The notes: generated from the letters alone by a model not told the origin. Positions 35,823-44,063 are shown, numbered from the stretch's first letter. The stretch is DNA of 64,000 bases from Gaiellasilicea sp037721555 (GCA_037721555.1 JBBJOI010000016.1:1-64000); one strand, 5' to 3'. Numbers and translations: made by a program.

Positions 35823-36419
35823 ATGACCTCCGACTGGATGACCTCGGATCGCTTCGTGATCGACCAGCTGATCCGACCGATGGTCAACCTCTACCGAATC
35901 ACGGCCGAGGGACAGCCGGTGGCGTTCGTCCGCCAGAAGCGCATGGCGATCAAGGAGGACATCCGCTTCTTCGCCGACGAGAACGAGTCGGAGGAGCTCT
36001 TCCGGCTGAAGGCGCGCGCGCTGATGGAGTTCGGCGGCCGCTACGACGTGACGACCCCCGCCGGGGAGAAGATCGGCGTGCTCGGAAAGGTGTTCGGCAA
36101 GTCGCTGTTGCGCTCGACCTGGCAGGTGCTCGACTCCTCGGAGCAAGAGGTCGCGATCGCGAAGGAGCGCTCGCTGCCGATCGCGATCCTCCGCCGTGCG
36201 ATCGACGCGGTGCCCTACGGCGACTTCATCCCGATCCCGTTCCACTTCACGATCGACGCCGTGGTCGATGGAGCCGACCGGCACCTCGGCGACCTGAACC
36301 GCCGCTTTGGTGTCCGCGACACGTACGACCTCGACCTCTCCGGCGACACCGAGCGTCGGATCGACCGGCGCCTCGCCGTCGCGCTCGGGATCGCTCTGGA
36401 CGCCCTGCAGTCCCGCTAG
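35823..36419 (+). CDS. LURP-one-related / scramblase-fold protein
   Basis: 198 residues. Antiparallel beta-rich pattern of the LURP1/Tubby-like fold: MVNLYRITAEGQPVAFVRQK, IRFFADENESEELFRLKARA, GGRYDVTTPAGEKIGVLGKV and SLLRSTWQVLDSSEQEVAIA. The C-terminal hydrophobic helix of such proteins is weak here (RRLAVALGIALDAL). Bacterial relatives are uncharacterised; a membrane-lipid role is suspected. Divergent from E1 alpha with a 62-bp gap. Confidence 0.7.
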   Translation: MTSDWMTSDRFVIDQLIRPMVNLYRITAEGQPVAFVRQKRMAIKEDIRFFADENESEELFRLKARALMEFGGRYDVTTPAGEKIGVLGKVFGKSLLRSTWQVLDSSEQEVAIAKERSLPIAILRRAIDAVPYGDFIPIPFHFTIDAVVDGADRHLGDLNRRFGVRDTYDLDLSGDTERRIDRRLAVALGIALDALQSR

Positions 36420-36424
36420 GCGGG

Positions 36425-36715
36425 GATCTGGGGCGCGTCGAGATCGACTTCTCCATGTCGCGCTCCTTGAGCAGCAGCACCATCACGACGATCTCCGCGA
36501 CGAAGAAGAGCGCGCCGCCGCGGAGTGCCGCGTGGAAGCCGGTCACGAGCGCCTCGCCCTGCTGGACCGCAGTCGGCTGCCCGGGGAGCCCGCCGAGGTG
36601 GTTCTCGATCCGGTTCACCGCGAGGGTCGAGAGGATCGCGAGCCCGAGCGCGCCGCCGACCTGCTGTGACCTGTTGAAGAGCGACGAGGCAGAGGACAAG
36701 CCAGGGCTGGCGGCT
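36425..36715 (-). pseudogene. C-terminal fragment of an MFS drug-efflux transporter
   Basis: One stretch only: LFNRSQQVGGALGLAILSTL, then GFHAALRGGALFFVAEIVVM and VLLLKERDME. This is the last two helices of a DHA2/EmrB-type 14-helix transporter (SQQVGGALGLA is diagnostic). No start or N-terminal part is present; upstream the frame runs into an opposite-strand zinc-ribbon gene. Confidence 0.7.
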
Positions 36716-37060
36716 CTCGGGGCATCCTCGTTCGACCATCGGCACCACCCGCTCACGTACGATTTCCCGTACTTGGGCGAGCGCAAGCCGAGGCGAAACT
36801 GGATTCAGGAGGAGCGGCGCAAAACGCTCGGCGACTACACGTGCTTCTGTCTCGGGTGCGGCGCGGTCTGGCGCTACTTCCTCGACGGGGAGGCGGAGCT
36901 CCCGAAGGAGTGTCCGCATTGCGGCTCCGAAACGCGCCACCGTTGTCCGGCGTGCGGCGCACCGTTCCCGTCGGCGTTCGCGGTCGAATGCGAGGCGTGC
37001 GGTGCGGCGATCAGGCCGGCAGAGGTTCTCGGAGTCCGGATCCGCAAGCCCGGGCGCTGA
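36674..37060 (+). CDS. Zinc-ribbon protein, 5' end uncertain
   Basis: Convincing from about 36745 on: HHPLTYDFPYLGERKPRRNW, then CFCLGCGAVWRYF and a chain of CxxC pairs (CPHCGSETRHRCPACGAPF, CEACG). At least four CxxC knuckles suggest two zinc ribbons. No ATG is available; a TTG at 36674 or 36773 is the best start. The upstream part overlaps the transporter fragment, so the gene may be truncated. Role unknown; nucleic-acid or protein binding is likely from the knuckles. Confidence 0.55.
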   Translation: MKSDEAEDKPGLAALGASSFDHRHHPLTYDFPYLGERKPRRNWIQEERRKTLGDYTCFCLGCGAVWRYFLDGEAELPKECPHCGSETRHRCPACGAPFPSAFAVECEACGAAIRPAEVLGVRIRKPGR

Positions 37061-37093
37061 CGCACCGACCGGGTCGGTACCCCTTCACTCGAC

Positions 37094-38473
37094 CTACCGA
37101 ACGGCTCGCGGGTCTTCCGCGGCTCCCGCCAACGACGAGTCCCAGCCCGGCAGCGACAGCAGGAGGTGGACGTCGACGGGCGCCTCGCGGCCCTTCACCT
37201 CGACGTCACCGAGCGGCTGCGTCGTTGCCCCCGAGAGCCGGCTCGCCGTCCCGCCGCTCACCGCGACGCCTCCGGGCGGCGGGAGCCCTTCGATCCGCGC
37301 AGCCAGGTTGACGGTGTCGCCGATGACACTGTAGGTTCGGCCGCCGCCGCTTCCGAGCACGCCGACGCTCGCCTCGCCGCTGTTCAGACCGGCTCTGAAG
37401 CGCGGCCAGTCCGGATGTGAGGCGGCGAGGGCGGTGACCGAGCGCTGGAGATCGAGCGCGGCGCGTGCGGCTCGCTCCGCATGATCTTCTTGATCGCCGC
37501 CCCGGTTGAACGTGGCCATGATGGCGTCACCGATCAGCCGGTCGATCTCGCCGCCATTGCGCTCGACCGCTGGGATGGCAGCCTTGAAGAGCGTGTTCAG
37601 CATCTCCGTCACCTGCCCCGGCTCGTGTCGCTCGGAGTACGAGGTAAAGCCCTGCAGGTCGGCGAAGAGCACCGTCACCTGGCGGGACGACTCCGCGGTC
37701 TCGTCGCTGTAGAGACCGCTGAAGCGCTCCACGTGCCACTCGCGGTGCGCAGTCAGGGCGATCAGGCCGAACGCCGCGAGCATCAACACGTGCCACTCCC
37801 ACCAGGACGCTTGCCAGCTGCGGCCGATCGCCACTGCAACCAGCGCCTCGGCGAGGAGCACGAACGCGACGACGAAGCCGAGCAGGAGGCCGGAGCTGCG
37901 TGTTCGGTAGACCGCCAGATAACGGACGATCGCCAGGGAGTAGAGGCCGATACCGATCGCGGCGAGCGTGACGAGCGGCCACGACAGGCGGCCGGGCACT
38001 TCCGTCGGGCGGAGCTCCGGCAAGAGCGTGAGAGACACGATCGCCCAGATCAGGAGCGCCGCCAGGAGCAGCCGCTCGAGCTGCGCCGGCCGCAGCAGGT
38101 CGGCCTCGAGCGCCGAGGCGGCGGCGAACGCACCGGCCACGACGAGCCCGACCGGTGTCGCGATCACGAAGCCGAGGTTCGAGCCCTCGAGCAGCACTCC
38201 CGGGGTCGCGAGCGCGTGCAGCGCGAGGAAGCCGGAGGCGGCGAGGAACGCAAGGGAGACGAGGTGGACGCGACGGTCGCCGCGGCGCCTTGCGGCCATC
38301 CCTGTCGCGTAGGCGAGCGCGGCGTTCAACCCGGCCGTGACGACGACGAGCCAGAAGTGCGACGGTTGATGCTCCCAGTGCACGTCGGTCGCCGGGCGTG
38401 CGAGCAGGAGCGCGAGACCGGCGAGCGGCAGCGCGAGCAGCGCGGCGAGCGGGATCAGCTGCGCGCGGGTCAC
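37094..38473 (-). CDS. Membrane-anchored class III adenylate/guanylate cyclase
   Basis: 459 residues from a GTG that overlaps the upstream gene stop by 4 bases. About seven to eight hydrophobic segments fill the first 260 residues. The catalytic domain begins near 275: VTVLFADLQGFTSYSERHEP with the first metal Asp, DRLIGDAIMATFNRGG with the second, and YSVIGDTVNLAARIEGLPPP with the transition-state Asn and Arg. Makes cAMP, possibly cGMP. It is tightly coupled to the fusion protein at 38470, implying that redox or phospho-signals control the cyclase. Confidence 0.9.
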   Translation of the reverse strand: MTRAQLIPLAALLALPLAGLALLLARPATDVHWEHQPSHFWLVVVTAGLNAALAYATGMAARRRGDRRVHLVSLAFLAASGFLALHALATPGVLLEGSNLGFVIATPVGLVVAGAFAAASALEADLLRPAQLERLLLAALLIWAIVSLTLLPELRPTEVPGRLSWPLVTLAAIGIGLYSLAIVRYLAVYRTRSSGLLLGFVVAFVLLAEALVAVAIGRSWQASWWEWHVLMLAAFGLIALTAHREWHVERFSGLYSDETAESSRQVTVLFADLQGFTSYSERHEPGQVTEMLNTLFKAAIPAVERNGGEIDRLIGDAIMATFNRGGDQEDHAERAARAALDLQRSVTALAASHPDWPRFRAGLNSGEASVGVLGSGGGRTYSVIGDTVNLAARIEGLPPPGGVAVSGGTASRLSGATTQPLGDVEVKGREAPVDVHLLLSLPGWDSSLAGAAEDPRAVR

Positions 38474-40080
38474 GCGGCACCCCTGTAGGCGTGGACGTTG
38501 GTGACGGCCAGCGCCCCGTCGCCGGCCGCCGCCGCCACGCGCTTGACCGAGCCGGCACGCACGTCGCCGGCGGCGAAGACGCCGGGGAGGCTCGTCTCGA
38601 GCTGCCGGGCCGCTCCCGCGTCGGCTCCCGTCAGCAGATACCCCCGCCCGTCCCGAGCGACCTCGGCCGGCAGCCACTCGGTGTGCGGGTGCGCTCCGAT
38701 CAGGAGAACGAGGGCGGCCGCCTCGACCTGCACGGTCTGGCCGGTCGCGCCGTCGGTGAGGTCGAGACCCTCCAGGCGGCCCTCGCCTACCGCACGCGCG
38801 ACCGTCGTGCGAACCCGCACGCCAACGTTCGAGGTGCCGGCGATGGCGTCGATCAGGTAGCGGGACATGGTAGCCTCGAGATTCTCGCCGCGCACGACGA
38901 CCGACACCCGGCGCGCGTACCGCGCGAGATGGAGCGCGGCCTGACCGGCCGAATTGCCGCCGCCGACGACGTAGACGTCCTCTCCGGCAAGCGCCTGCGC
39001 CTCGGACACGGACGCGCCGTAGAGGACGCCGGCTCCCTCGAGGGCCGCGACGCCCGGCGCGTCGAGTCGGCGATACTCGACGCCCAGGGCGAGCACGACC
39101 GCGCCTGCGCTCACCTCGAGGCCGTCGGCAGACCGCACGACGAGGCTGCCGTCGCAACGCTCGAGCGCGACAGCCCGTTGCGTCAGCCGGAAGCGCGTGC
39201 CGAAGAGCCACGCCTGCTGGTACATGCGCTGGGCGAGCTCGCCGCCGCTCAGTCCGCGCGGAAAGCCGAGGTAGTTGCGGATCAGCGAGCTGGAGCCCGC
39301 CTGACCGCCGACGGCCCCGCCGTCCAGCACGATCGTCGTCAGTCCTTCCGAGGCGGCGGTGACCGCAGCGGCGAGCCCTGCCGGTCCGGCGCCGACAACG
39401 ACGAGATCGGCAGCGGTGTCCTTCGGGTCGAGCGCGATCGGGAAGCCGAGCGCCGCCGTCAACTCCGCCGCCGACGGGTCGGTGAGCACCTGGCCGTCCG
39501 CGAGGGTCACCGCCGGGGCCCTTCCACGGCTCCCGGCGTCCGGCTCCCGCGCGCGATGCGGGATCCCGAGACCTGCGAGCGTCGTGCGGAGCTCGTGCGC
39601 CCGCGGGGAGCGCGGATCGCCGACGACCGTCGCTCCTGAGGGCCCCTCGCCTTGCAGTCGCGCCGACTCCTGCAGGAGCTCCGCGATCGTCCGGTGGAAG
39701 ATCTCGTCCGCGCGCCGCGCCGGCCGGAGCACGTACAGGTCGATCCACCCGCGCTCCATCGCCCGCAGCACGACCCCGGCGAGCCGGCGATCCATCCAGC
39801 CGAGCCACGGGATCAGCAGGCCCCGGCGAGCGGCCGGATGGAGCTGACGAACGCCGTCGAGCAGGCTCGCTCCCTCCTCACCGGCCGCAAGTACGACGGC
39901 AACCACGGTTCCCCGCTCCCGCGCACGGTCGAGCACAGACCTCATCTCGGCGGTCGCGCAACCCCGGACGGCGTAGTCGGCGCCGTACCGCCGTTCGAGC
40001 TCCTCCTCCACACGGGTGCGCGCAGCCGGGTCGTCGTCGGCGACCACGAGCAACGGCTTCTGCGCGGCGGCGGAGGTCAC
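38470..40080 (-). CDS. Response-regulator-like / thioredoxin-reductase-like fusion
   Basis: 536 residues. Residues 8-130 follow a receiver fold (PLLVVADDDPAARTRVEEEL, DDD acid pocket), then a linker with a Grx-like part (GATVVGDPRSPRAHELRTTL). From about 230 it is a two-dinucleotide-domain flavoprotein: LVVVGAGPAGLAAAVTAASEG and VYVVGGGNSAGQAALHLA, ending TSLPGVFAAGDVRAGSVKRV. At the place where thioredoxin reductases have CATC it reads NSAGQAALHL with no CxxC pair, so it cannot act as an ordinary TrxR. The same architecture is known from actinobacterial annotations. It probably oxidises NADPH or senses redox for the cyclase next to it. Confidence 0.85.
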   Translation of the reverse strand: MTSAAAQKPLLVVADDDPAARTRVEEELERRYGADYAVRGCATAEMRSVLDRARERGTVVAVVLAAGEEGASLLDGVRQLHPAARRGLLIPWLGWMDRRLAGVVLRAMERGWIDLYVLRPARRADEIFHRTIAELLQESARLQGEGPSGATVVGDPRSPRAHELRTTLAGLGIPHRAREPDAGSRGRAPAVTLADGQVLTDPSAAELTAALGFPIALDPKDTAADLVVVGAGPAGLAAAVTAASEGLTTIVLDGGAVGGQAGSSSLIRNYLGFPRGLSGGELAQRMYQQAWLFGTRFRLTQRAVALERCDGSLVVRSADGLEVSAGAVVLALGVEYRRLDAPGVAALEGAGVLYGASVSEAQALAGEDVYVVGGGNSAGQAALHLARYARRVSVVVRGENLEATMSRYLIDAIAGTSNVGVRVRTTVARAVGEGRLEGLDLTDGATGQTVQVEAAALVLLIGAHPHTEWLPAEVARDGRGYLLTGADAGAARQLETSLPGVFAAGDVRAGSVKRVAAAAGDGALAVTNVHAYRGAA

Positions 40081-40251
40081 GGGGCTCCAACGATCCTACG
40101 GCGAGGCCGCTGAAAGATCGAGTTACCGCTGAACTGGCCGGCGGCCCGGGTCTACTTCCTGCCCTTCAGCGCAAAGCTCCGGTGGCGCCCGTTACCGGCA
40201 GGTCGGCCAGCGGAGTGGTCTACCGTCGACGCACTCGGTTACGTGTCTGCG

Positions 40252-40303
40252 CGTAGCCGCTTCGCCCGGCGAGAGCGCCGCTCTCGAGACGGAAGCGGCT
40301 GCG
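40252..40303. other. Compound hairpin in intergenic region
   Basis: An outer 12-bp stem (CGTAGCCGCTTC 40252-40263 with GAAGCGGCTGCG 40292-40303, one G-T pair) encloses a perfect inner stem CGAGAGC (40270-40276) / GCTCTCG (40280-40286) with loop GCC. It lies in the 263-bp gap between the fusion gene and the ASCH gene, 41 bp past the ASCH stop. It could be a terminator for the ASCH gene or a small structured RNA. Confidence 0.5.
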
Positions 40304-40343
40304 ACGAGGAGGAGCGCACCAGGGAACCATGGCTCCCCCGTGC

Positions 40344-40700
40344 TTAAAACATGCTGCCGAGGATCTGCGAGAAGCGGATCACGGTGACGGTCTCGTCCTC
40401 GTCGACGTCCCGGTTGTAGAGCTGGCCGAGAAAGCGAATCATCTCCTCGGTCCGCTTGATCTCCGGGTTGTCGTGCTCGATCTCACGCGGTGACAGGTCT
40501 CGCAACTGCTTCACCTCGACCTTGTCGATCACCGCATCGAAGATCTTCTCGCGCTGCCCGTAGCGCAGCCCGACGAGCACGGTCACGATCATCCCCTTCT
40601 TGTACTTCGCCGACTTGTCACCCAGGCGGATCGTCGCCGTCTTGCGCTGAGTGCGCAGCTGGTCGGCCACGATCGGAGAGTAGAAGTTGAGGGCGTACAT
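40344..40700 (-). CDS. ASCH-domain protein
   Basis: 118 residues from ATG 40700. Starts ALNFYSPIVADQLRTQRKTA and TIRLGDKSAKYKKGMIVTV, the Lys/Arg-rich ASCH face, and ends VTVIRFSQILGSMF. The middle (VIDKVEVKQLRDLSPREIEH) fits the beta barrel and helix of the fold. ASCH domains are thought to bind RNA or modified nucleosides. Overlaps nothing; the NUDIX remnant lies 7 bp upstream on the same strand. Confidence 0.75.
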   Translation of the reverse strand: MYALNFYSPIVADQLRTQRKTATIRLGDKSAKYKKGMIVTVLVGLRYGQREKIFDAVIDKVEVKQLRDLSPREIEHDNPEIKRTEEMIRFLGQLYNRDVDEDETVTVIRFSQILGSMF

Positions 40701-40707
40701 CGAGCGA

Positions 40708-41160
40708 TCATAGAGTCCGCTCGGAGAGAACCGCACGCGCCCGCTCCGCCATCCTCCGCTCGCCCTCGTAGGCGAGGAGCGACGACGCGTCGTCGAGGGG
40801 CAGCCAGCGCGCTTCCTCGACCTCGACCTCCATTCCCGGCGGCAGCTCTCCAATGCGGCCGCTCCGGTCGCGGAGCAGGTAGAAGCTGACGATCTTGAAG
40901 ACTCCTCGCCGCCCCGGCGGCTGTAGACGTAGCGGATGTCGCCGAGCTTCAGGTCGAGGCGTGAGGCGACGCCGGTCTCTTCCCGCGCCTCGCGGACGGC
41001 TGCCTCAGCAGGTGCTTCTCCCAGATCGACGAGCCCCTTCGGCAGCGCCCAGCAGCGCCCAGACCGCGTGTGGCCGGCCGGTAGGTCTCGTCGCGGCGAA
41101 GAACCAGCGACCGCGCAACCGCCTCACGAGGACGCCGCCGGTTGAGAACTCGCGCGCCAC
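40708..41160 (-). pseudogene. NUDIX hydrolase, broken by a 10-bp tandem duplication and another shift
   Basis: Pieces in order: VAREFSTGGVLVRRLRGRWF, then after a duplicated TGGGCGCTGC near 41045-41065 the frame returns as LPKGLVDLGEAPAEAAVREA REETGVASRL, the NUDIX box. After another one-base shift near 40920 it reads GVFKIVSFYLLRDRSGRIG and ends ERARAVLSERTL. Removing one duplicate unit and fixing one base restores a normal NUDIX protein of about 145 residues. The tandem duplication looks like a real replication slip. Confidence 0.75.
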
Positions 41161-41206
41161 GAGTGGCTTTGTGACACGTGCGACGACGGTGGCTTCGCCT
41201 ACCTGC

Positions 41207-41234
41207 TTGCAATGCGTTCTCTAGCTGTTACAGT
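41207..41234 (+). promoter_or_regulatory. Candidate groESL promoter
   Basis: TTGCAA at 41207-41212 and TACAGT at 41229-41234 are spaced 16 bp, a fair sigma-A type pair. It ends 4 bp before the CIRCE operator, so a repressor bound there would block transcription. Confidence 0.5.
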
Positions 41235-41238
41235 GGCC

Positions 41239-41265
41239 CTGGCACTCGAGAGACTAGAGTGCCAG
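41239..41265. promoter_or_regulatory. CIRCE operator (HrcA binding site)
   Basis: CTGGCACTC (41239-41247), 9-bp spacer, GAGTGCCAG (41257-41265). Both arms are perfect complements and match the consensus TTAGCACTC-N9-GAGTGCTAA at the core GCACTC/GAGTGC. It lies 36 bp before the groES start. HrcA, not encoded here, would repress the operon until heat shock. Confidence 0.93.
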
Positions 41266-41301
41266 ACAGTGTCACAAAGTCTGCGAACGAGGAGGCAATA
41301 T

Positions 41302-41607
41302 ATGAATCTGCAGCCTCTTGGTGACCGCTTGATCGTCGAAATCCTCGAAGAGGAAGAGATGACGATCAGCGGCATCGTGCTGCCCGACACCGCGAAGGAG
41401 AAGCCGCAGCGCGGCCGCATTCTCGCAGTCGGACCCGGGCCTCGCGACGAGGACGGCGAGTACATCAAGATGGACGTCGAAGAGGGTGACGAGATCATCT
41501 TCTCCAAGTACGGCGGAACCGAGATCAAGGTGGGCACGGACGACGTGCTGATCCTGCGTGAGTCGGACGTCCTGGCCAAGGTCGTCGGCGACCGCGCCGC
41601 GGTCTAG
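41302..41607 (+). CDS. groES: Co-chaperonin GroES
   Basis: 101 residues from ATG 41302 with GGAGG 6-10 bases upstream. Heptameric lid of GroEL. Motifs: LQPLGDRLIVEILEEEEMT, SGIVLPDTAKEKPQRGRILA (mobile loop region) and DEIIFSKYGGTEIKVGTDD with LILRESDVLA at the end. First gene of groES-groEL; gap to groEL is 25 bp and includes AGAGGAGG. Confidence 0.97.
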   Translation: MNLQPLGDRLIVEILEEEEMTISGIVLPDTAKEKPQRGRILAVGPGPRDEDGEYIKMDVEEGDEIIFSKYGGTEIKVGTDDVLILRESDVLAKVVGDRAAV

Positions 41608-41632
41608 AGAACTAGAGGAGGAACACACACAT

Positions 41633-43264
41633 ATGGCTCACAAGGAGCTCAAGTTCAACGAGGACGCGCGCCGCGCGCTCGAGCGTGGGGTCAACATCCT
41701 CGCCGACGCCGTCAAGGTGACGCTCGGCCCCAAGGGTCGCTACGTCGTGCTGGACAAGAAGTTCGGCGCGCCGACGATCACGAACGACGGTGTCACCATC
41801 GCCCGTGAGATCGACGTCGAGGACCCGTTCGAGAACCAGGGCGCGCAACTCGTACGCGAGGTCGCTACCGCCACGAACGACGTCGCCGGCGACGGTACGA
41901 CCACCGCCACGGTGCTCGCTCAGGCGATCGTGCGTGAAGGTCTCAAGAACGTCGCCGCCGGCGCCAATCCGATGGGCCTCAAGCGGGGCATCGAGGCCGC
42001 CGTCGAGGCAGTCGTCGCGGATCTCAAGAGCCAGTCGAAGGAGGTCTCGGGCAAGGAGGACATCGCCCGTGTGGCCACCATCTCGGCTCGCGAGCGCGAG
42101 ATCGGCGACGTGATCGCGGATGCGATCGAGAAGGTCGGCAAGGACGGTGTCGTGAACGTCGAGGAAGGCCAGACCTTCGGTCTGGAGCTTGAGTTCACCG
42201 AGGGCATGCAGTTCGACAAGGGCTACCTGTCCCCGTACATGATCACCGACGCCGAGCGCATGGAGGCCGTGCTCGACGACCCGTTCATCCTGGTCGCGAA
42301 CCAGAAGATCGGTGCCGTCAAGGACCTCCTCCCCGTGCTCGAGCAGGTCATCCAGGCTGGTCGCCCGCTGCTCATCGTGTCCGAGGACGTCGAGGGCGAG
42401 GCGCTCGCGACGATCGTCGTCAACAAGCTGCGCGGCACGTTCACCGCCGTCGCGGTCAAGGCACCCGGCTTCGGCGATCGCCGCAAGCGGATGCTCGAGG
42501 ACATCGCGATCCTGAGCGGCGCCGAGGTGATCACCGAGGAGATGGGCCTCAAGCTCGAGAACACGAAGCTCTCGCAGCTCGGCCGCGCCCGCAAGGTCGT
42601 CGTCGACAAGGACTCGACCACGATCGTGGACGGGGCCGGCGACTCCGAGGGCATCAAGTCACGGATCAAGCAGCTCCGGGCCGAGATCGAGAACACCGAC
42701 TCGGACTTCGACCGCGAGAAGCTGAACGAGCGCCTCGCGAAGCTCGCCGGCGGCGTCGCTGTCGTCAAGGTCGGCGCTGCCACCGAGACGGAGATGAAGG
42801 AGAAGAAGCACCGCGTCGAGGACGCGCTGCAGGCGACCCGGGCAGCCCTCGAGGAGGGCATCGTGCCGGGCGGCGGCGTCGCGCTTCTGAACGCTGTCGC
42901 GTCGGTCAAGCTCGACACCCTGGAGGGTGACGAGCGCACCGGCGCCGCGATCATCGTCCGCGCCCTGGAGGAGCCTCTCCGCCAGCTCGCCTACAACGCC
43001 GGGCTCGAGGGCTCCGTCGTCGTGAATCAGGTCCGGTCGGCGAAGAAGGGCCGTGGCCTGAACGTCGACACGGGGGAGATCGAGGATCTCGTCGAGAAGG
43101 GCATCATCGATCCGACGATGGTCACCCGCTCGGCGCTGCAGAATGCGGCGTCGATCGCGAAGAACATCCTCACCACCGAGGCGATCGTCGCCGAGGCGCC
43201 CGAGAAGCACCCGGTCGGAGGAGGCGGCATGCCCGACATGGGCGGCATGGGCGGCATGATGTAA
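41633..43264 (+). CDS. groEL: Chaperonin GroEL
   Basis: 543 residues. ATP-driven folding chamber. Seen: VTLGPKGRYVVLDKKFGAPT, the ATP loop NDVAGDGTTTATVLAQAI, signature VVKVGAATETEMKEKKHRVE DALQATRAALEEGIVPGGG-type C-terminal block, and tail PDMGGMGGMM. The Gly/Met tail marks the housekeeping type that uses GroES. Controlled by the CIRCE site upstream. A perfect hairpin follows the stop. Confidence 0.97.
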   Translation: MAHKELKFNEDARRALERGVNILADAVKVTLGPKGRYVVLDKKFGAPTITNDGVTIAREIDVEDPFENQGAQLVREVATATNDVAGDGTTTATVLAQAIVREGLKNVAAGANPMGLKRGIEAAVEAVVADLKSQSKEVSGKEDIARVATISAREREIGDVIADAIEKVGKDGVVNVEEGQTFGLELEFTEGMQFDKGYLSPYMITDAERMEAVLDDPFILVANQKIGAVKDLLPVLEQVIQAGRPLLIVSEDVEGEALATIVVNKLRGTFTAVAVKAPGFGDRRKRMLEDIAILSGAEVITEEMGLKLENTKLSQLGRARKVVVDKDSTTIVDGAGDSEGIKSRIKQLRAEIENTDSDFDREKLNERLAKLAGGVAVVKVGAATETEMKEKKHRVEDALQATRAALEEGIVPGGGVALLNAVASVKLDTLEGDERTGAAIIVRALEEPLRQLAYNAGLEGSVVVNQVRSAKKGRGLNVDTGEIEDLVEKGIIDPTMVTRSALQNAASIAKNILTTEAIVAEAPEKHPVGGGGMPDMGGMGGMM

Positions 43265-43268
43265 GAAG

Positions 43269-43295
43269 TACGGGGGAAACCATGTTTCCCCCGTA
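43269..43295 (+). terminator. groESL terminator hairpin
   Basis: TACGGGGGAAAC (43269-43280) and GTTTCCCCCGTA (43284-43295) pair perfectly with a 3-nt loop, 5 bp after the groEL stop. Confidence 0.8.
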
Positions 43296-43400
43296 TGCCC
43301 CCTTCTTCTCGTCGAGCGCGAGAGAGAGTGGGTTTGGGCTCCCGCCGGGCAAAGCCCGGCTCCGCCCGCCACAGTCGGCCCGTGGGCCGGCGCAAGATCA

Positions 43401-43429
43401 CGAAGGGCCGGCACACTGCCGGCCCTTCG
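43401..43429. terminator. Second perfect hairpin downstream of groEL
   Basis: CGAAGGGCCGGC (43401-43412) pairs with GCCGGCCCTTCG (43418-43429), loop ACACT. A smaller hairpin GCCGGGC-AAA-GCCCGGC lies at 43344-43360. Could be a backup terminator. Confidence 0.55.
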
Positions 43430-43440
43430 GTCGTCCCGGG

Positions 43441-43519
43441 CGGCACTGGGCTGGTCGGTACTGGGGCTGGTCGGTACTGGGGCTGGTCGGTACTGGGGCT
43501 GGGCGGTACTGGGGCTCGC
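43441..43519. repeat. Five tandem copies of a 16-bp unit
   Basis: Consensus CGGTACTGGGGCTGGT. Units at 43441-43455 (15 bp, slightly diverged), 43456-43471, 43472-43487, 43488-43503 and 43504-43519. The middle units are identical. The array ends 17 bp before the GNAT gene start, so it may sit in its 5' untranslated region. Likely slippage-prone. Confidence 0.85.
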
Positions 43520-43536
43520 GCCATCATGGTTCGGAG

Positions 43537-44063
43537 GTGACGATCCGGGAGGCGACGAAGGACGATCTCGAACCACTGCGGGAACTGTACGCCGAGTTTC
43601 ACTCCTTTCACGTTCAAGGTGTTCCCGAGTATCTGCGGTTGCCGCTTCCTGGCGAGACCGATCCGGAAGAATTCGATCGCGCCATCGAGCGGCTCTTCGA
43701 CAGCGACGAGGCAACGCTGCTCATCGCCGAGGCGGACGGCCGACCCGTCGGATTCGCGGAGGTTTACCTGGATCCGGCGAACGAGTCTCCGTTCGTCGTG
43801 CCACGTCGTAGCGCAAAGCTCGAGAGCCTACTCGTGACGAAGGCCTCGAGAGGCACCGGCCTCGGAGGTGCGCTGATCGCGGAGTGGAGCGCTGGGCAAT
43901 AGCCCGAGGAGCAGAAGAGATCAGGGCGAGAACGTGGGAGTTTCCCGGAGATCCGCTCGCGTTCTACGCGTCCCGCGGCTACACGACCCTTTCCCGCGAG
44001 CTCGTCAGGCACTGCTTCCGCATAAGTGAAGACCGCGGGGGGGCCGCGGTCTTCGAGGGGTGA
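43537..44063 (+). pseudogene. GNAT acetyltransferase with a single frameshift
   Basis: From GTG 43537: VTIREATKDDLEPLRELYAE, ATLLIAEADGRPVGFAEVYL, LESLLVTKASRGTGLGGALI, which is the acetyl-CoA R-x-x-G-x-G/A loop. The frame then ends early (EWSAGQ stop), but shifting one base near 43883 gives VERWAIARGAEEIRARTWEF and DPLAFYASRGYTTLSRELV, the normal end of the fold. Hence one missing base. Substrate unknown. Confidence 0.8.
44028..44054 (+). terminator. Hairpin at the end of the GNAT gene
   Basis: GAAGACCGCGG (44028-44038) pairs with CCGCGGTCTTC (44044-44054) around a G5 loop. The frame-corrected stop at 44061 lies just past it; a stop at 44026 in the uncorrected frame would put the hairpin outside the gene. 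Confidence 0.6.

Noticed and set aside
37094..39808. 904-codon open frame across the cyclase and the fusion gene
   Set aside because: The upstream two-thirds is an Arg/Gly-rich shadow of the flavoprotein gene in another frame.
43441..43519. Tandem array as CRISPR or coding repeat
   Set aside because: Units are contiguous with no spacers, and the frame through them has no start with a ribosome-binding site.
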